DNA of 64,000 nucleotides from Muscardinus avellanarius (lineage: Eukaryota; Chordata; Mammalia; Rodentia; Gliridae): NCBI GenBank assembly GCA_963383645.1, contig OY726569.1:26738554-26802553 (forward strand). The letters run 5' to 3'. Under the pieces are notes generated by a model. The model did no database searches. It worked only from the letters and a program-made list of their open reading frames with translations, and was not told the origin of the DNA. Numbering within the stretch: the first letter of the stretch is position 1; the number at the start of each line of letters is the position of its first letter. Below, in pieces: positions 1 to 10,447 of this stretch. The translations under genes and the position numbers were made by a program.

Positions 1-313
1 CTCCCTGGGGAGCTTTCCACTTGCTGCCCCATGGGTCATCCCTTTGTTTCTATCTTGTCTTCCTCCTAGGAAAACATGGCACATTCGGGTGAAGAAGCAT
101 GTCTAAAAATTACTTCAGAGTTATATTTTATAGTCAAATGACCAACAACACAGTAAGCACTCAACAAGAGAGAAAGGATTATATAACCCGAATCATGTCA
201 ACTCTATGCTTCAAAGCAGCCGCAGACCTTTTCTGTGCTAATATAATGAGACCTATAAGATTTATTGAGTTTATAAAGCAAGTCACAAAAGGTACGCATG
301 ATATGTATCATTT
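1..313. other. Unassigned flank left of composite element A
   Basis: No gene, repeat family or RNA was recognised here. A short open frame at 99-335 has no family resemblance that I can see. The stretch ends at the insertion target of the composite retroelement. Confidence 0.4.
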
Positions 314-328
314 AAAAACTATAAATGA
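314..328. repeat. Target-site duplication, 5' copy, of composite A
   Basis: The sequence AAAAACTATAAATGA is identical to 3841-3855. A third copy with one mismatch lies at 4065-4079, after the adjacent SINE. Confidence 0.9.
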
Positions 329-3300
329 GGCATAGCACGCCAGACCCCTGGAGAAACCAGGCCCAGTACCCTGGTTCCCGGGCCAGGGCGCGCAGGACAC
401 GCCAGCCAGGGCCGAGTCGTGGGAAGCTGGGCCCCCGGCTGGACCGCGCGTAGCACACCAGACCCCTGGAGAAGCCGGGCATAGTAAGACGCTGGGTCCT
501 GGGCAGGGGTCACGCGGGGCACACCAGCCGGGCTGGGTCGCAAAACTCTGGGCCCTGCGCTGGACCGCGCGTAGCATGACAGAGCCCTGGAGAAGCTGGG
601 CACAGTAAGACCCTGGGTCCTGGGACTCTGGGCCCTGGGCTGGACCGCGCGTAGCACGCCAGACCCCTGGAGAAACTGGGCCCAGTAAGACCCTGGGTCC
701 CGGACAGGAGTCGGGCAGGGCATGCTGGACCCTGGAACAGCCGGGGCCCAGGCTGCAGGACTTGGCCCCAGGTGGAGTAGCGCGGAGCACGCTGGACCCA
801 TGGGGAAACCGACCGAGTCACAGTGCTACTGAGTGCCTGATCCCACTACCTCCTCAAACCACATATGCTGTCTTCTCTAATTAAAAAAAAAAAAGAAAAG
901 AAAAAGAAAAAGAAAAAGAAAAAGAAAAAATATCGGAGAGGGGTTAAGAAAGCCATGGCAGATGCCAGGACACTGGAGATGCAGACAAAACTTATCCAAA
1001 TGCACTGGAACTTATGGAAAAATTCCCCATGAAGGAGGACTGCTGTTTCTCTATATTGTTAAGAATCTTGGACATCACCTGTAAGGGGAGAGTTTAGCGG
1101 AGTCCAAGGAGAAAGGCGGTGTTGAAAGCGGTCTTCATGATGGTGGTGGAGACTTGTATTCAGGAGAAGCAGAAATCAGATCCTACCAACCTTATTTTTT
1201 TGGAGAAATTACACCAAATGTCAAATGCTACTGTCACGCATGCTTAGGAACAATGGACAACATTCAGAATGGAAAAAGAGCTTGGGAAGGATTTGAAATG
1301 GTGGAGGTAGTGGCAATGGCAGTGGCCAGTACTCAGGGGAGGCAGAGATCTGATGCATTACACCTGGAACCTTTGAAATAATAATCCCAGAGGCAGAATG
1401 TTACCACCACGCACCCTCGAGAACATGGGACAATTGGTTGGGTGAAGAGGGTGCTCGGATTGGAGCCTGCTGAAGGGTGAGGCCGGCAATGGACACAGCA
1501 AAGCTGGGATTGGAGCCTTCCATGAGGCAAGGCCGGTGCTGGAGCCTCCAAGGCCGGGATCGGAGCCTGCCAAGGGGTTAGGCCGGTGCTGGGGCCAGTG
1601 AGTCCAGGATCGGAGCCTGCTGTGGGGCAAGGCTGGTGCTGGGGCCTTTGAGGCCAGGATAGGAGTCTGCCGAGGGGTTAGGCTGGTGCCAGGGCCATCA
1701 AGGCCGGGATCGGAGCCTGCCGTGAGGCAAGGCCGGTGCTGGAGCTTCGAGACAGTGATCGGAACCTGCTGATGGGTTAGGATGGTGCCGGGGCCATCAG
1801 CCGACATCGGAGCCTGCTGTGAGGCAAGGCCACTACTGGGGCCTCTGAGGCTGAGATCGGAGCCTGCCGAGGGGTTAGGCCGATGCTGGGGCCAGTGAGG
1901 CCGGGATCAGAGTCTGCTGTGAGGCAAGGCCAGTGCTGGGGCCTTCAAGGCCGGGATCGGAGCCTGCTGAGGGGTTAGGCCAGTGCCAGGGCCAGCAAGG
2001 CCAGGATCGGAGCTCACCGTGAGGAAAGGCCGGTGCTGGGGCCTCCGAGGCCTGGATTGGAGCCTGCCGAGGGGTTAGGCCAGTGCCAGGGCCAGCGGCT
2101 GGCATCGGAGCCTTCCGTCATGCAAGACTGCTACTGAGGCCTCCGAGGCCAGGATCGGAGCCTGCCGAGGGTTAGGCCAGTGCTGGGGCCAGCAAGGCAG
2201 GCATCGGAGCCTGCCATGAGGCAAGGCTAGTTCTGGGGCCTCCAAGGCCAGGATCGGAGCCTGCCGAGGGGTTAGGCTGGTGCCAGGGCCAGAGTGGCCG
2301 GGATTGGAGCTCACCATGAGGCAAGGCTAGTGCTGGGGCTTCCCAGGCCAGGATTGGAGCCTCCTGAGGCGTTAGGCCGGTGCTGGGGCCAATGGCTGGC
2401 ATCGGAGCCTGCCGTGAGGCAAGGCCGCTACTGAGGCCTCCAAGGCCGGGATCGGAGCTTGCCAAGGAGTTAGGCCGGTACCGGGGCTAATGGCCGACAT
2501 TGGAGCCTGCTGTGAGGCAAGGCCGGTTCTGAGGCCTCCGAGGCCGGGATCAGAGCCTGCCGAGGGGTTAGACTGGGGCTGGGGTCAGCGAGGCCGTCAT
2601 CGGAGCCTGCCATGAGGCATGGCCGGTGCTGGGGCCTCTGAGGATGGGATCAGAGCTTGCCGAGGGGTGAGACCAGGGCTGGGGTCAGCGAGGCCATCAT
2701 TGGAGCCTGCTGTGAAGCAAGGCCTGTGCTGGGGCCTCTGAGGCCAGGATCGGAGCCTGCCGAGGGGTTAGGCCGATGCCGGGGCCAATGGCTGGCATTG
2801 GAGCCTGACAGGAGGCAAGGCCGCTATTGGGGCCTCCGAGGCTGGGATCGGAGCCTGCTGAGGGGTTAGGTCAGTGCTGGGGCCAGCGAGGCGGGATCGG
2901 AGCTTGCTGTGAGGCTAGGCTGGTGCTGGGGCCTCCGAGGCTGGGATTGTAGCCTGCCGAGGGGTTAGGCTGGTGCCGGGGCCAGCAAGGCCGAGATCGG
3001 AGCTCACCGTGAGGCAAGGCCGGTGCTGGGGCCTCCGAGGCCGGGATCGGAGCCTGCCGAGGGGTTAGGCCGATGCTGGGGCCAACGGCCAGCATCGTAG
3101 TCTGACAGGAGGCAAGGCCACTACTGGGGCCTCCAAGGCTGGGATCGGAGCCTGCTGGGGCCAGCAAGGCCAGGATTGGAGCCTGACGTGAGGCTAGGCC
3201 GGTGCTGGGGCCTCCAAGGCCGGGATCAGAGCCTGCCGAGGGGTTAGGCCGGTGCCAGGGCCAGCAAGGCCAGGATCGGAGCTCACCATGAGGAAAGGCC

Positions 3301-3840
3301 GGTGCTGGGGCCTCTGAGGCTGGTATCAGAGCCAGCCAAGGGGTTAGGCTGGTGTCGGGGCCAGCGAGACCAGAATCGGGGCCTCCCATGAGGCAAGGCC
3401 GCTGCTTGAGTCAGCGAAGTCTGGATCAGTCCACCGGGTCGCCAGCCACTACTGGGGCCATCAAGAGTGGAATTGGTACTTGCAACGCGGCATGCACAGA
3501 GAAATATCGCAGAAAATAAAAATCATATGCTTCCCCTAAGCAGCAAATACTAGGAGGAAAGGGGCAACAGGAAGAGGTCGAGCTATAGAAAGGGCCCTAT
3601 AGTGAAGCAATTAAGGTGACCAATCAGAGGGTATGGAATAGGGGAAGATGGAGCCTCTTTAAAACGCAGGAGGTACATAAACAAATGTATCAAAGTTAAT
3701 CACCAAACAAGCATGGGATCAAGGGAGGGGGAGAGAATGGGAGGTTGGCTGGATGAGGGCTAATTGGATGATGTGTGCTTGTATATCCTCTCAAGTCTTG
3801 TACTCCAATGAGATATATGATTACAATGCACCAATTAAAA
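329..3840 (+). mobile_element. Composite VNTR retrotransposon, copy A (SVA-like architecture, complete)
   Basis: This is a non-coding composite element of about 3.5 kb. In order it contains GC-rich repeats with a period of about 120 bp (331-800), a short unique stretch and an A-rich spacer (810-930), a single-copy linker (931-1500), a 50-bp GC-rich VNTR of about 39 units (1500-3410), a unique segment (3410-3530), a segment resembling the 3' end of the local LINE-1 (3530-3831) and a poly(A) tail. A perfect 15-bp target-site duplication, AAAAACTATAAATGA, lies at 314-328 and again at 3841-3855. The target reads TTT/AAAA, which fits the LINE-1 endonuclease. These features show mobilisation in trans by LINE-1. 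Minus-strand reading frames across the VNTR are by-products of a stop-poor repeat. The resemblance to SVA is in architecture only; no sequence homology to SVA is claimed. Confidence 0.85.
1500..3410 (+). repeat. 50-bp GC-rich VNTR with 100-bp dimeric higher-order period
   Basis: Two 50-bp unit types alternate. One type carries the core CCGAGGGGTTAGGC, and the other carries CCRTGAGGCAAGGC. Both share GGATCGGAGCCTGC-like and GGTGCTGGGGCC segments. About 39 units are present, rich in CpG and in CpG-decay variants (CA/TG). Local unit losses and repeated types break the strict alternation in places. The same array recurs in composite copies B and C. Confidence 0.9.
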
Positions 3841-3855
3841 AAAAACTATAAATGA
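3841..3855. repeat. Target-site duplication, 3' copy, of composite A
   Basis: This is a perfect 15-bp match to 314-328, directly after the poly(A) tail. Confidence 0.9.
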
Positions 3856-3856
3856 T

Positions 3857-4064
3857 CCGGGCGTGGTGGCGCACACTTGTAATCCCAGTATTCGGGAGGC
3901 TGAGACAGTAGGATCCAGGTTCGCAGCCAGCCTCAGCTACTTAGTGAGGCCCTCTGCAACTCAGTGAGACCTGGTTTCAAAATAAAGAATAAAAAAAATA
4001 GGGCTAGAGGTGTCGCTTGGAGGTAGAATGCCCCTGGGTTTCACCCTGAGAACCGCAAAAACAA
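3857..4064 (+). mobile_element. B1-dID-type SINE (older subfamily)
   Basis: The 7SL/B1-like left half begins at GGGCGTGGTGGC. The right half is ID-like (GGTAGAATGCCCCTGGG) and ends in an A-rich tail. A copy of the composite A target sequence with one mismatch follows at 4065-4079. The SINE therefore sits in the same target. Confidence 0.85.
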
Positions 4065-4079
4065 AAAAACTATAAATAA

Positions 4080-4536
4080 GATACCATGCGTTTCCTGTGA
4101 TCTCCCATAGTCGGTGAGCCCTGGAGCATCACCTCCCAGCTGGGACGATGAGGAGTCAGGGTGGTGAGTGCTGAATGCACCATGGCTGGTGGCAGATGTT
4201 AAAGGCAATTTTGATCTGTAAATAGCATCTTGCCACTTTTAATAATTCATGTACTCATGATTTTTCCTAACAGTAAACCTAATAAAAGGCCATAAGCCAT
4301 CATAAATACTTATCCATATTCTTGCTCATCTTTCTCATAAGGATGTGTCCACCTCCTAGAGGAGTTCCCATCTGACCTGCCTGTGTGAGGATCCCTCCTG
4401 CCCCTGGATCATGCAGCTTTCAGTTCAGGGTCAGGGTCCTGCTCTTGAGATTATAACAAAATCTTTAATACATATATAAGTGTATTATTCTCAGTTTCAA
4501 AGTCCTGCTCTTGAGAGTGTAACAAAATCCTTAATA

Positions 4537-4585
<49 letters not shown>

Positions 4586-4930
4586 TATATACATACATAT
4601 ATATATGTGTGTGTGTATTATTGTCTTCTCCAATAGACTGTAAACTAGTGTCTCCTTCATTTTATATGTTCTTATTACTCAGTAAAATTTCAATAAATGC
4701 TTCTGAATTTACATTGAACTAAATTAGAAAAATTAAATAAATAATGCAAGATGAACACTAACAACTTATTTTAAAATTAGATTTTCATGAGATGGAACTT
4801 TCCAAGTGGTTCATTTCTAATCTCTCCTGAATCTAGGCAGCCACTGTGCTCCTGACCATCTGCAGTCCCTGCATCTGGGGCTCTCAGAAAGCAGTCTGGC
4901 TGGGTGGCTACTGAGGTCTGGTTGGGTTTT
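4080..4930. other. Non-genic stretch with local duplication and AT/AC microsatellite
   Basis: A segment of about 45 bp at 4434-4479 is repeated imperfectly at 4501-4548. The second copy runs into an (AT)n(AC)n(AT)n(GT)n tract ending near 4617. Nothing else was recognised. Confidence 0.6.
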
Positions 4931-4953
4931 AGGGGCTGTGTTGATGTTTAAGT

Positions 4954-4968
4954 CCACTAGGGGGCGCT
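4954..4968 (+). promoter_or_regulatory. CTCF-binding motif, consensus match
   Basis: The sequence CCACTAGGGGGCGCT matches the CTCF core consensus and reads on the plus strand. It lies about 1.2 kb upstream of the first V leader exon. CTCF sites near V promoters are known to organise looping at the Tcra locus. Occupancy here is not shown. Confidence 0.65.
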
Positions 4969-4979
4969 CCAGGCTGCAA

Positions 4980-5930
4980 GAGAGAGGACTTCCTGAAGAT
5001 CCCAGAGGGTTGAACAATTAAGAGGAGACCAGAGCACAGGCGAGCCAGAGCAAGGGTGAGGGCGTGTTTGTGTACAGTTCATCTTAAGTCTTCAGCTCTG
5101 CCATTCTATATGAAACGCAAGAGAGCTGGAGCCTGTGTCTCTAAAATTGAAGCCCATGTGTCTATAAATGCATTCCTATGATGAATCTCTGACAGAGGTA
5201 ATGGAATTTGAATTTTCCCAGGCATTGTGAGCATGATGGTGCAACAGATGACATCACTGGCCTGCTATTTAAAACACTTTTATGAATACAATTCCCAACA
5301 TAGTGAATCCCCAAATTCACTATGATAGAAATTAGCCCAATATCACAGATAGCCAAGATTTTCACACACATACTCTGAATCTAGAAGGAATAAGAATAAA
5401 TAGATGAGAAAGAAATAGAAAAAGTTAAAGGCCATTAAGGAACATGACCAGCAATGTGTGGTCGGGTTGTAGTCAGCTGCGTGTCCAGCAGGGTGTTGGG
5501 GAAAGGGTGGGGCTGGAGGAGAGCTAGAAAATAAATCAGGGTGGCCATCTTATGTGCATCCTGTTTATCTTCTAACTGAAGAAACTCTTGTTGGAAATAG
5601 TTCCTCTGCAGAGCATGGTCTTGTGATCTGTAGATATTATGTCCACTTCTTATTATACCACTCACCCTATACAAGTTTCTCTTTATCAGAATTTCCAAAT
5701 AACTGATTTCTCCAACCCTCTGTCACACTATGTAATTTGGGAAATGGGGTTACTCCTCCAGTGACTTTTCATGGCTCTAATTAAGTGAGGTCAGACATTG
5801 ATCTTTCCCTAAAGTATCATCACCCTTCCTCACACATTTCCTCCCAAAAATTTCTCTTGCATAAATTATTATAAGAAAACAAGTCCTTCTATCTCCATTC
5901 ACTGGAAGGATGCTCCCACCCCCTGCACTG
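4980..5930. other. Upstream region of the first V segment, no gene seen
   Basis: This is single-copy-looking DNA. A CRE-like TGACATCA occurs at 5249-5256. No exon or repeat was recognised. Confidence 0.4.
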
Positions 5931-5980
5931 TCCTCATTTATGATTCTGGAGCTCTCCCTGCCCAGCCCTCTTGGGCCTCT

Positions 5981-6043
5981 GTGGGCGGGGTCTCCTGTCA
6001 GGGAGGAGCACAGAACTCAGAAGTGTCTGGTGTCTGTGAGTCA
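5981..6043 (+). promoter_or_regulatory. Candidate V-segment promoter
   Basis: A GC box (GGGCGGGG, 5983-5990) and an AP-1-like TGAGTCA (6037-6043) lie 100-150 bp upstream of the leader ATG at 6137. This is where TRAV promoters sit. No clear TATA box is visible. Confidence 0.4.
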
Positions 6044-6136
6044 GTGGAACTTGTTGCTGTGAGGACAAGTTTGTCTCAGCTGGAGCCTTGATGCTCTGCA
6101 GAGCAGGGACCATACACCTCAGCAACAGGCAGAGCC

Positions 6137-6643
6137 ATGGAGAGGAGCCCGGGGGCTCTGCTGGGGCTCCTGTGGGTGCAGGTTTGCTGTGAGTTGGGTT
6201 CTTCCCAGGTGGGCTGGGGTGTCCAGGGCTGACAGCGGGAGGGAGGAAGGGAGGGAGGGGAGCTGGCAGACAGCTCCTTGGCTGTCCTCCCTGGTGTTTA
6301 CAGGGTTGGAGACTGCTCAGTGGTTCCCTGTGACATCAGCTGTTTGTTTCTCTCTGTCCAAGCAGGGGTGAGAGGGATGCAGGTGGAGGAGAGTCCTGCA
6401 GCCCTGAGTGTCCAGGAGGGAGCCAGCTCTGCCCTGAGATGCAACTTTTCTACCACTTCGTTAAGTGTGCAGTGGTTCCGGCAGAACCCCGGGGGCAGCC
6501 TCGTCAGTCTGTTTCTCCTGGCTCCTGGGACAAAGCAGAAGAGAAGGTTGATGTCAACAATCAATTCTAAGGAGCTCGTCAGCTCCCTGCACATCGAGGC
6601 CTCTCAGCTGGAAGACTCGGGCACCTACCTCTGTGCAGGGAGG
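6137..6643 (+). CDS. TRAV22-like: T-cell receptor alpha variable segment, human TRAV22/mouse TRAV4-like, apparently functional
   Basis: This segment encodes the leader and variable domain of a TCR alpha chain, which becomes complete only after joining to a J segment. The leader exon is 6137-6188 (52 bp, hydrophobic, ends in phase 1) with donor GTGAGT. The V exon begins at 6366 after CAG, and the splice restores QVCWVRGMQVEESP. The frame is open to the end. Conserved immunoglobulin-fold residues are visible: the first cysteine in ALRCNF, tryptophan in VQWFRQNP and the second cysteine in SGTYLCAGR. The segment closes with a 23-type signal at 6644. The leader and FR1 resemble human TRAV22 and mouse TRAV4 most closely. 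I cannot rank the two without alignment. Its place upstream of a TRAV13-like segment differs from the human order. Confidence 0.87.
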
Positions 6644-6682
6644 CACACTGCTCCCAGGTGCCCTGCAGCCTGGCCCCAAACT
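6644..6682 (+). promoter_or_regulatory. V recombination signal sequence, 23-bp spacer
   Basis: The heptamer CACACTG has one mismatch to CACAGTG. A 23-bp spacer follows, then the nonamer CCCCAAACT, which keeps the central AAA. The position fits directly after the CAGR codons. Confidence 0.8.
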
Positions 6683-6699
6683 GCATGTGCACCTGCAGC

Positions 6700-7100
6700 A
6701 CAGCCCCTGCCCCGGGAGACGGCACAGCAGACCTGCTCAGCTTTGGGTGCTGGTGTATATCACGGCACTTTACCTCTGTACAAAGTAAACATTTCACGAC
6801 TGTCATTTCACTTGGCTAGTTGTATTCTTTTTCTCCCAGAAATCCCTTTGTAGGGAAAAAGTTACCAGATATTTATACTGTTATTTTCACAGCATTTAAG
6901 ATACTGATAAGAGCTTCAGTATCACTTGTATCATTTATCAAAATCAGAAATTATTAAAAATTTTTATTTGCAATCTGGCATTTACCAGTAGCAGCTTTCA
7001 TTATTTCCAGTTATACTACTTGGAAATAAAGTTGATAAAATAATCTTGAAAATCTAGTTAATTAAATTACAGAAGAGCAAAGAAAAATTTTATGATTAGT
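6700..7100. other. Intergenic, AT-rich, nothing recognised
   Basis: This is AT-rich DNA downstream of the first V signal. No gene or clear repeat was seen. Confidence 0.4.
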
Positions 7101-7117
7101 CAAAGTGTTATATTCAG

Positions 7118-7323
7118 GCCAGGCGTGGCGGCACACACTCGTAATCCCAGCATTCGGGAGGCTTGAGACCGGATGATCGTGGTTCCCGGGCAGCCTCAAC
7201 TACTTAGTGAGGCCCTTCTGCAACTCAGTGAGACCCAGTTTTAAAATAAAGAATAAAAAATAGGGCAGGGGGTGCAGCTCGGAGTTTGAATGCTCCTGGG
7301 TTTCATCCCCAGACCTGCAAAAA
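7118..7323 (+). mobile_element. B1-dID-type SINE with 16-bp target-site duplication
   Basis: The SINE is flanked by AAAGTGTTATATTCAG at 7102-7117 and 7324-7339. It has the older-type right half (GGTGCAGCTCGGAG). Confidence 0.9.
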
Positions 7324-7550
7324 AAAGTGTTATATTCAGAAAGGTATATTAGTTTTGTGTATAGACTTATAACACAATTTTTTTTGTAATTTGTAAATTA
7401 ATATTATTCTTTACCTATCACTAGAAATTGTATTACATAACTAATTGTATTATATAAACACTATAGTATTTTGAACAGAGAGCTCTATGTTATATTACTT
7501 AAAGGTATTTCTTCCTGAGTTTTAAACAAAGGATCCTAAATTTAAAAAAG

Positions 7551-7761
7551 TTTTTTTTTGTGGTACTGGGGATTGAACCCAGAGGCATTCTACCTCTGAG
7601 CTACACCCTCAGCCCTATTTTTTATTCTTTTTACTTTGAAACTGGGTCTCACTGAGTTGCAAGGGGCCTCACTAAGTAGCTGAGACTGGCGGCGAACTGC
7701 ATTCTACCTGTCTCAGTCTCTCAAATACTGGGATTACAAGCATGCACCACTACCCCTGGCC
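7551..7761 (-). mobile_element. B1-dID-type SINE, minus strand
   Basis: The reverse complement of the SINE starts with poly(T) and GTGGTACTGGGGATTGAACC. It is present only in copy 1 of the segmental duplication. Confidence 0.85.
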
Positions 7762-7943
7762 TAAATTTTTAATTTGTACTTCATTTTACAAATTTTATTG
7801 GCAGGTTTGGTTGGGAATTTTGAAACCATAACCTAAAATTGAAAGAAGTTTTTGAAATAAGAAGGCAATCAGGATGTTATAAAAAGTGCTTCTTGCTTTG
7901 CATGTTAGAAAACCAGCCACTATTTGGGGTTCTGCAAGTTCCT

Positions 7944-7945
<2 letters not shown>

Positions 7946-7993
<48 letters not shown>
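7946..7993. repeat. (GT)n microsatellite
   Basis: About 24 GT units. A matching tract occurs in the duplicated partner near 32300. Confidence 0.95.
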
Positions 7994-7994
<1 letters not shown>

Positions 7995-8466
7995 TTTCAT
8001 GAAAGAAATGATATGTTATAAATAATGGAAGCAGATCTTCAGAAAGGAGCGTCCTGCTGTGGATGCTCGGCCTTGGAGCCCACCCCATATCGCTGCCTAT
8101 GATGATCATCATTCTTAGTAAAGTCCAGTTTAATCCATTTTTCTATGGATTTAATATTCTCTTGATGCATTTTCAATCAGGAATCCTATAGGAGTAATCG
8201 AAACCCATCTCTGCTTGTGAAGAGGCCCAAGTGGCGCAGATCACCTCAGAGCTAGATCGCTGTGAACATAAGGATGTCCTCGGAGTCCCATGGTGCAAGA
8301 TGATTTCTCTTCACCCTCACCCACTCTACCTCTCTCACTCCCAGCCCTCTATAAAATGTTCTGTTATATCATACAAAAGAATTTCAAAACTGTAATAATC
8401 ATCAAAAATTCTTTTGTCCAACTTCATTCTACAAAGACAGAAACCATATACAAGATACCAGTAAAA

Positions 8467-8668
8467 GGCTGGGTGTGGTGGCGCACGCTTGTAATCCCCG
8501 AGCTTGGGAGGCGGAGACAGGAGGATCGCGCAGGTTCGAAGCCAGCCGCTTGCTCTGGCTTAAGAGACCCTGTTTCCAAATAAAAATATAAAAATAGGTC
8601 TGGGAGTGTAGCCCGGAGGTAGAAGGGCTTCCAGGAACCCCAGTACCGCAAAAAAAAAAAAAAAAAAA
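8467..8668 (+). mobile_element. B1-dID-type SINE (younger subfamily)
   Basis: This carries the diagnostic right half GTCTGGGAGTGTAGCCCGG and GGCTTCCAGGAACCCC, which is shared with many high-identity copies in the window. The duplicated partner is uninterrupted at this point (…GCCAGTAAAAAACAATT). Confidence 0.9.
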
Positions 8669-9179
8669 TGCCAGTAAAAAACAATTAGCTAAAGAAATTT
8701 GAGGGAAAAGAAAGAACCTGCTTTCCCTCACTTCCTTCTAGCATCCCAGCTCCCGCCTGCTCCTGGGGGGCAGATTGCTGAGCAAAGAGCAACTGCTTCT
8801 CAGCACAGGCACCTGGGGCTCTGCAGCGTGGTCTAGTCAGCCTGTTCCAGAGCAGTTGCAACTGGTGTAAATGCCTGACACTCTGGCAGGTGAGGAGATG
8901 CAGGTTGAGCCACTGTTGTTCTACCAGCACATCCTTCCTGCCCCGCTGGCTCCTAAAGTGAGGGACTGGCCTCCATACCTATGGTCTCTCAGGGCTTTCC
9001 AAAGAGTAGGAGAACACATTCTGCATCCCAGTGGACATGCTTTGAAGGAAGAATACACACATGATGACCATCACTCGTACATTGTCAACAAAAATACTAA
9101 AACGAGACACTCAGAGGATACTGTCTACCTGCAAACGACAGTCTGTGAAGGTGGTAGAAAAATGTTTTTGTGAGCGTCA

Positions 9180-9945
9180 TAATTTCAAAAGGCTAACACT
9201 ATAGTATTTGTCTCCAAGAAAAGGGCAATTCATGTAATGAAAAATTTAAAAATTTCATTATGTGGGGAATGGTTGAGAGAATAGAACAGCCTTAGAATGA
9301 AAGAATGTTATATATGTGAAAACATACATTTTATAAACACATATTAATATATTGAGGTGACGGCTTTACAGTTGTCCTTAAATCTTTAGCATGTGAGATG
9401 TAACTGAGGGATTAGATTTATTCTCTATGACTCCAGTGGATTAGAGAGTACAAATCATAGGAAAGGTGTTCTCATTTCTGGAAATGAGATTGTCTTGGTT
9501 TCCTAGAAACCATTTCTCATAGTTAAGACTTTAAGGACAATTTGCTGTTTTTACACCCCCCCCCCATAGCACACACAGGGCCTATTTAGGCTACCCTAGG
9601 GTTTGTCCTATAGAAGTAATCAGAAAATATCAGGAAATTAAAGTAGATAGGACATGCTTTTGGCAGAATGAGGTAATCTTGCAAATTCATAGGACTCAGG
9701 GATTTTATCATTGTTTTGGGGAAAGAACATCTTAATAAAAATTGGGAGAAAATCAATGGTCAAGGCGGCAGCAGTTCATGTCAGGAGAGTTGGTTCTTAG
9801 GTGAGAGGAAATTCTAGTTAGGATACAAGTCAGTCATGACATTTAAGCAATGGTCTAGGAAGCTGAAGAGTAAGCCTTGAGGGCTGACTCATAGTTTAGA
9901 GGATATTTCTGAGAAAATCAGCCATTGCATTTAAGGGCATTCCAT
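9180..9945. other. Intergenic, nothing recognised
   Basis: AT-rich DNA without recognised genes. There is a short poly(C) run near 9557. Confidence 0.4.
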
Positions 9946-9947
9946 GC

Positions 9948-10161
9948 ATTTTTGTTTGTGGTACTGGGGATGGAACCTAGGGTCATTTTACCTCCCAGCT
10001 ACACCCTCAGATCCATTTTTTACTTTATTTGGAAACAGGGTCTCACTAAGTTTCGGAGGGCCTCATAAATTACTGAGCCTGACCGCATGCAAACCTGTGA
10101 TTCTCCTGTCTCAGCCTCCCAATTACTAGGATTATACGCATGAGCCACCACTCTCAGCTCA
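9948..10161 (-). mobile_element. B1-dID-type SINE, minus strand
   Basis: This is the reverse complement of the older SINE type, starting at GTGGTACTGGGGATGGAACC and ending in the B1-like half. Confidence 0.85.
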
Positions 10162-10397
10162 TACCATGCATTTTGATCAAAGAATGAAAATCATATCAAG
10201 AATAAATTTATATGTGCTTACATTTTTTGAATTCATAGCCTATTTTTGAGAATCTTTGTTTTAGTACTTTGCAGAATGCTGGCCACAAAACAATGGAAAA
10301 ATATTTTTAAAGCATATGAGATTTCTTGTTGCAAATTTACCCAATCTATGGGTCAAACTGTTTATTAATAACTTAAGAACTTGTCCCATTGGTTCTT

Positions 10398-10402
<5 letters not shown>

Positions 10403-10447
<45 letters not shown>

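Larger units (their letters stand above)
7400..9142 (+). repeat. Segmental duplication, copy 1 (partner 31775-33233)
   Basis: This is collinear with 31775-33233, including a (GT)n tract at the same place. SINEs at 7551-7761 and 8467-8668 are absent from the partner, so they inserted after the duplication. Divergence is about 10% over most of the length but only about 2% between 8700 and 9060. The function is unknown. Confidence 0.85.

Noticed and set aside
1154..1381. 75-residue frame in the composite linker, also open in copy C (62817-63044)
   Set aside because: It begins at TTG with no in-frame ATG, and copy B has a stop in the same frame. Shared openness reflects about 90% identity rather than coding constraint.
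2871..3389. Long minus-strand open frame (172 aa) with repeated Pro/Leu/Ala/Gly-rich motifs, and similar frames in all three VNTR arrays
   Set aside because: The 50-bp GC-rich unit simply lacks stops in several frames. Frames change with unit number and are not conserved between copies.
4539..4620. Alternating purine-pyrimidine AT/AC/GT tract as a possible hairpin element
   Set aside because: It is explained as a compound dinucleotide microsatellite.
8685..8930. Minus-strand frame shared by both copies of the segmental duplication as a candidate gene
   Set aside because: No protein family, start context or splice signals were recognised. It is kept only as part of the conserved-core finding.
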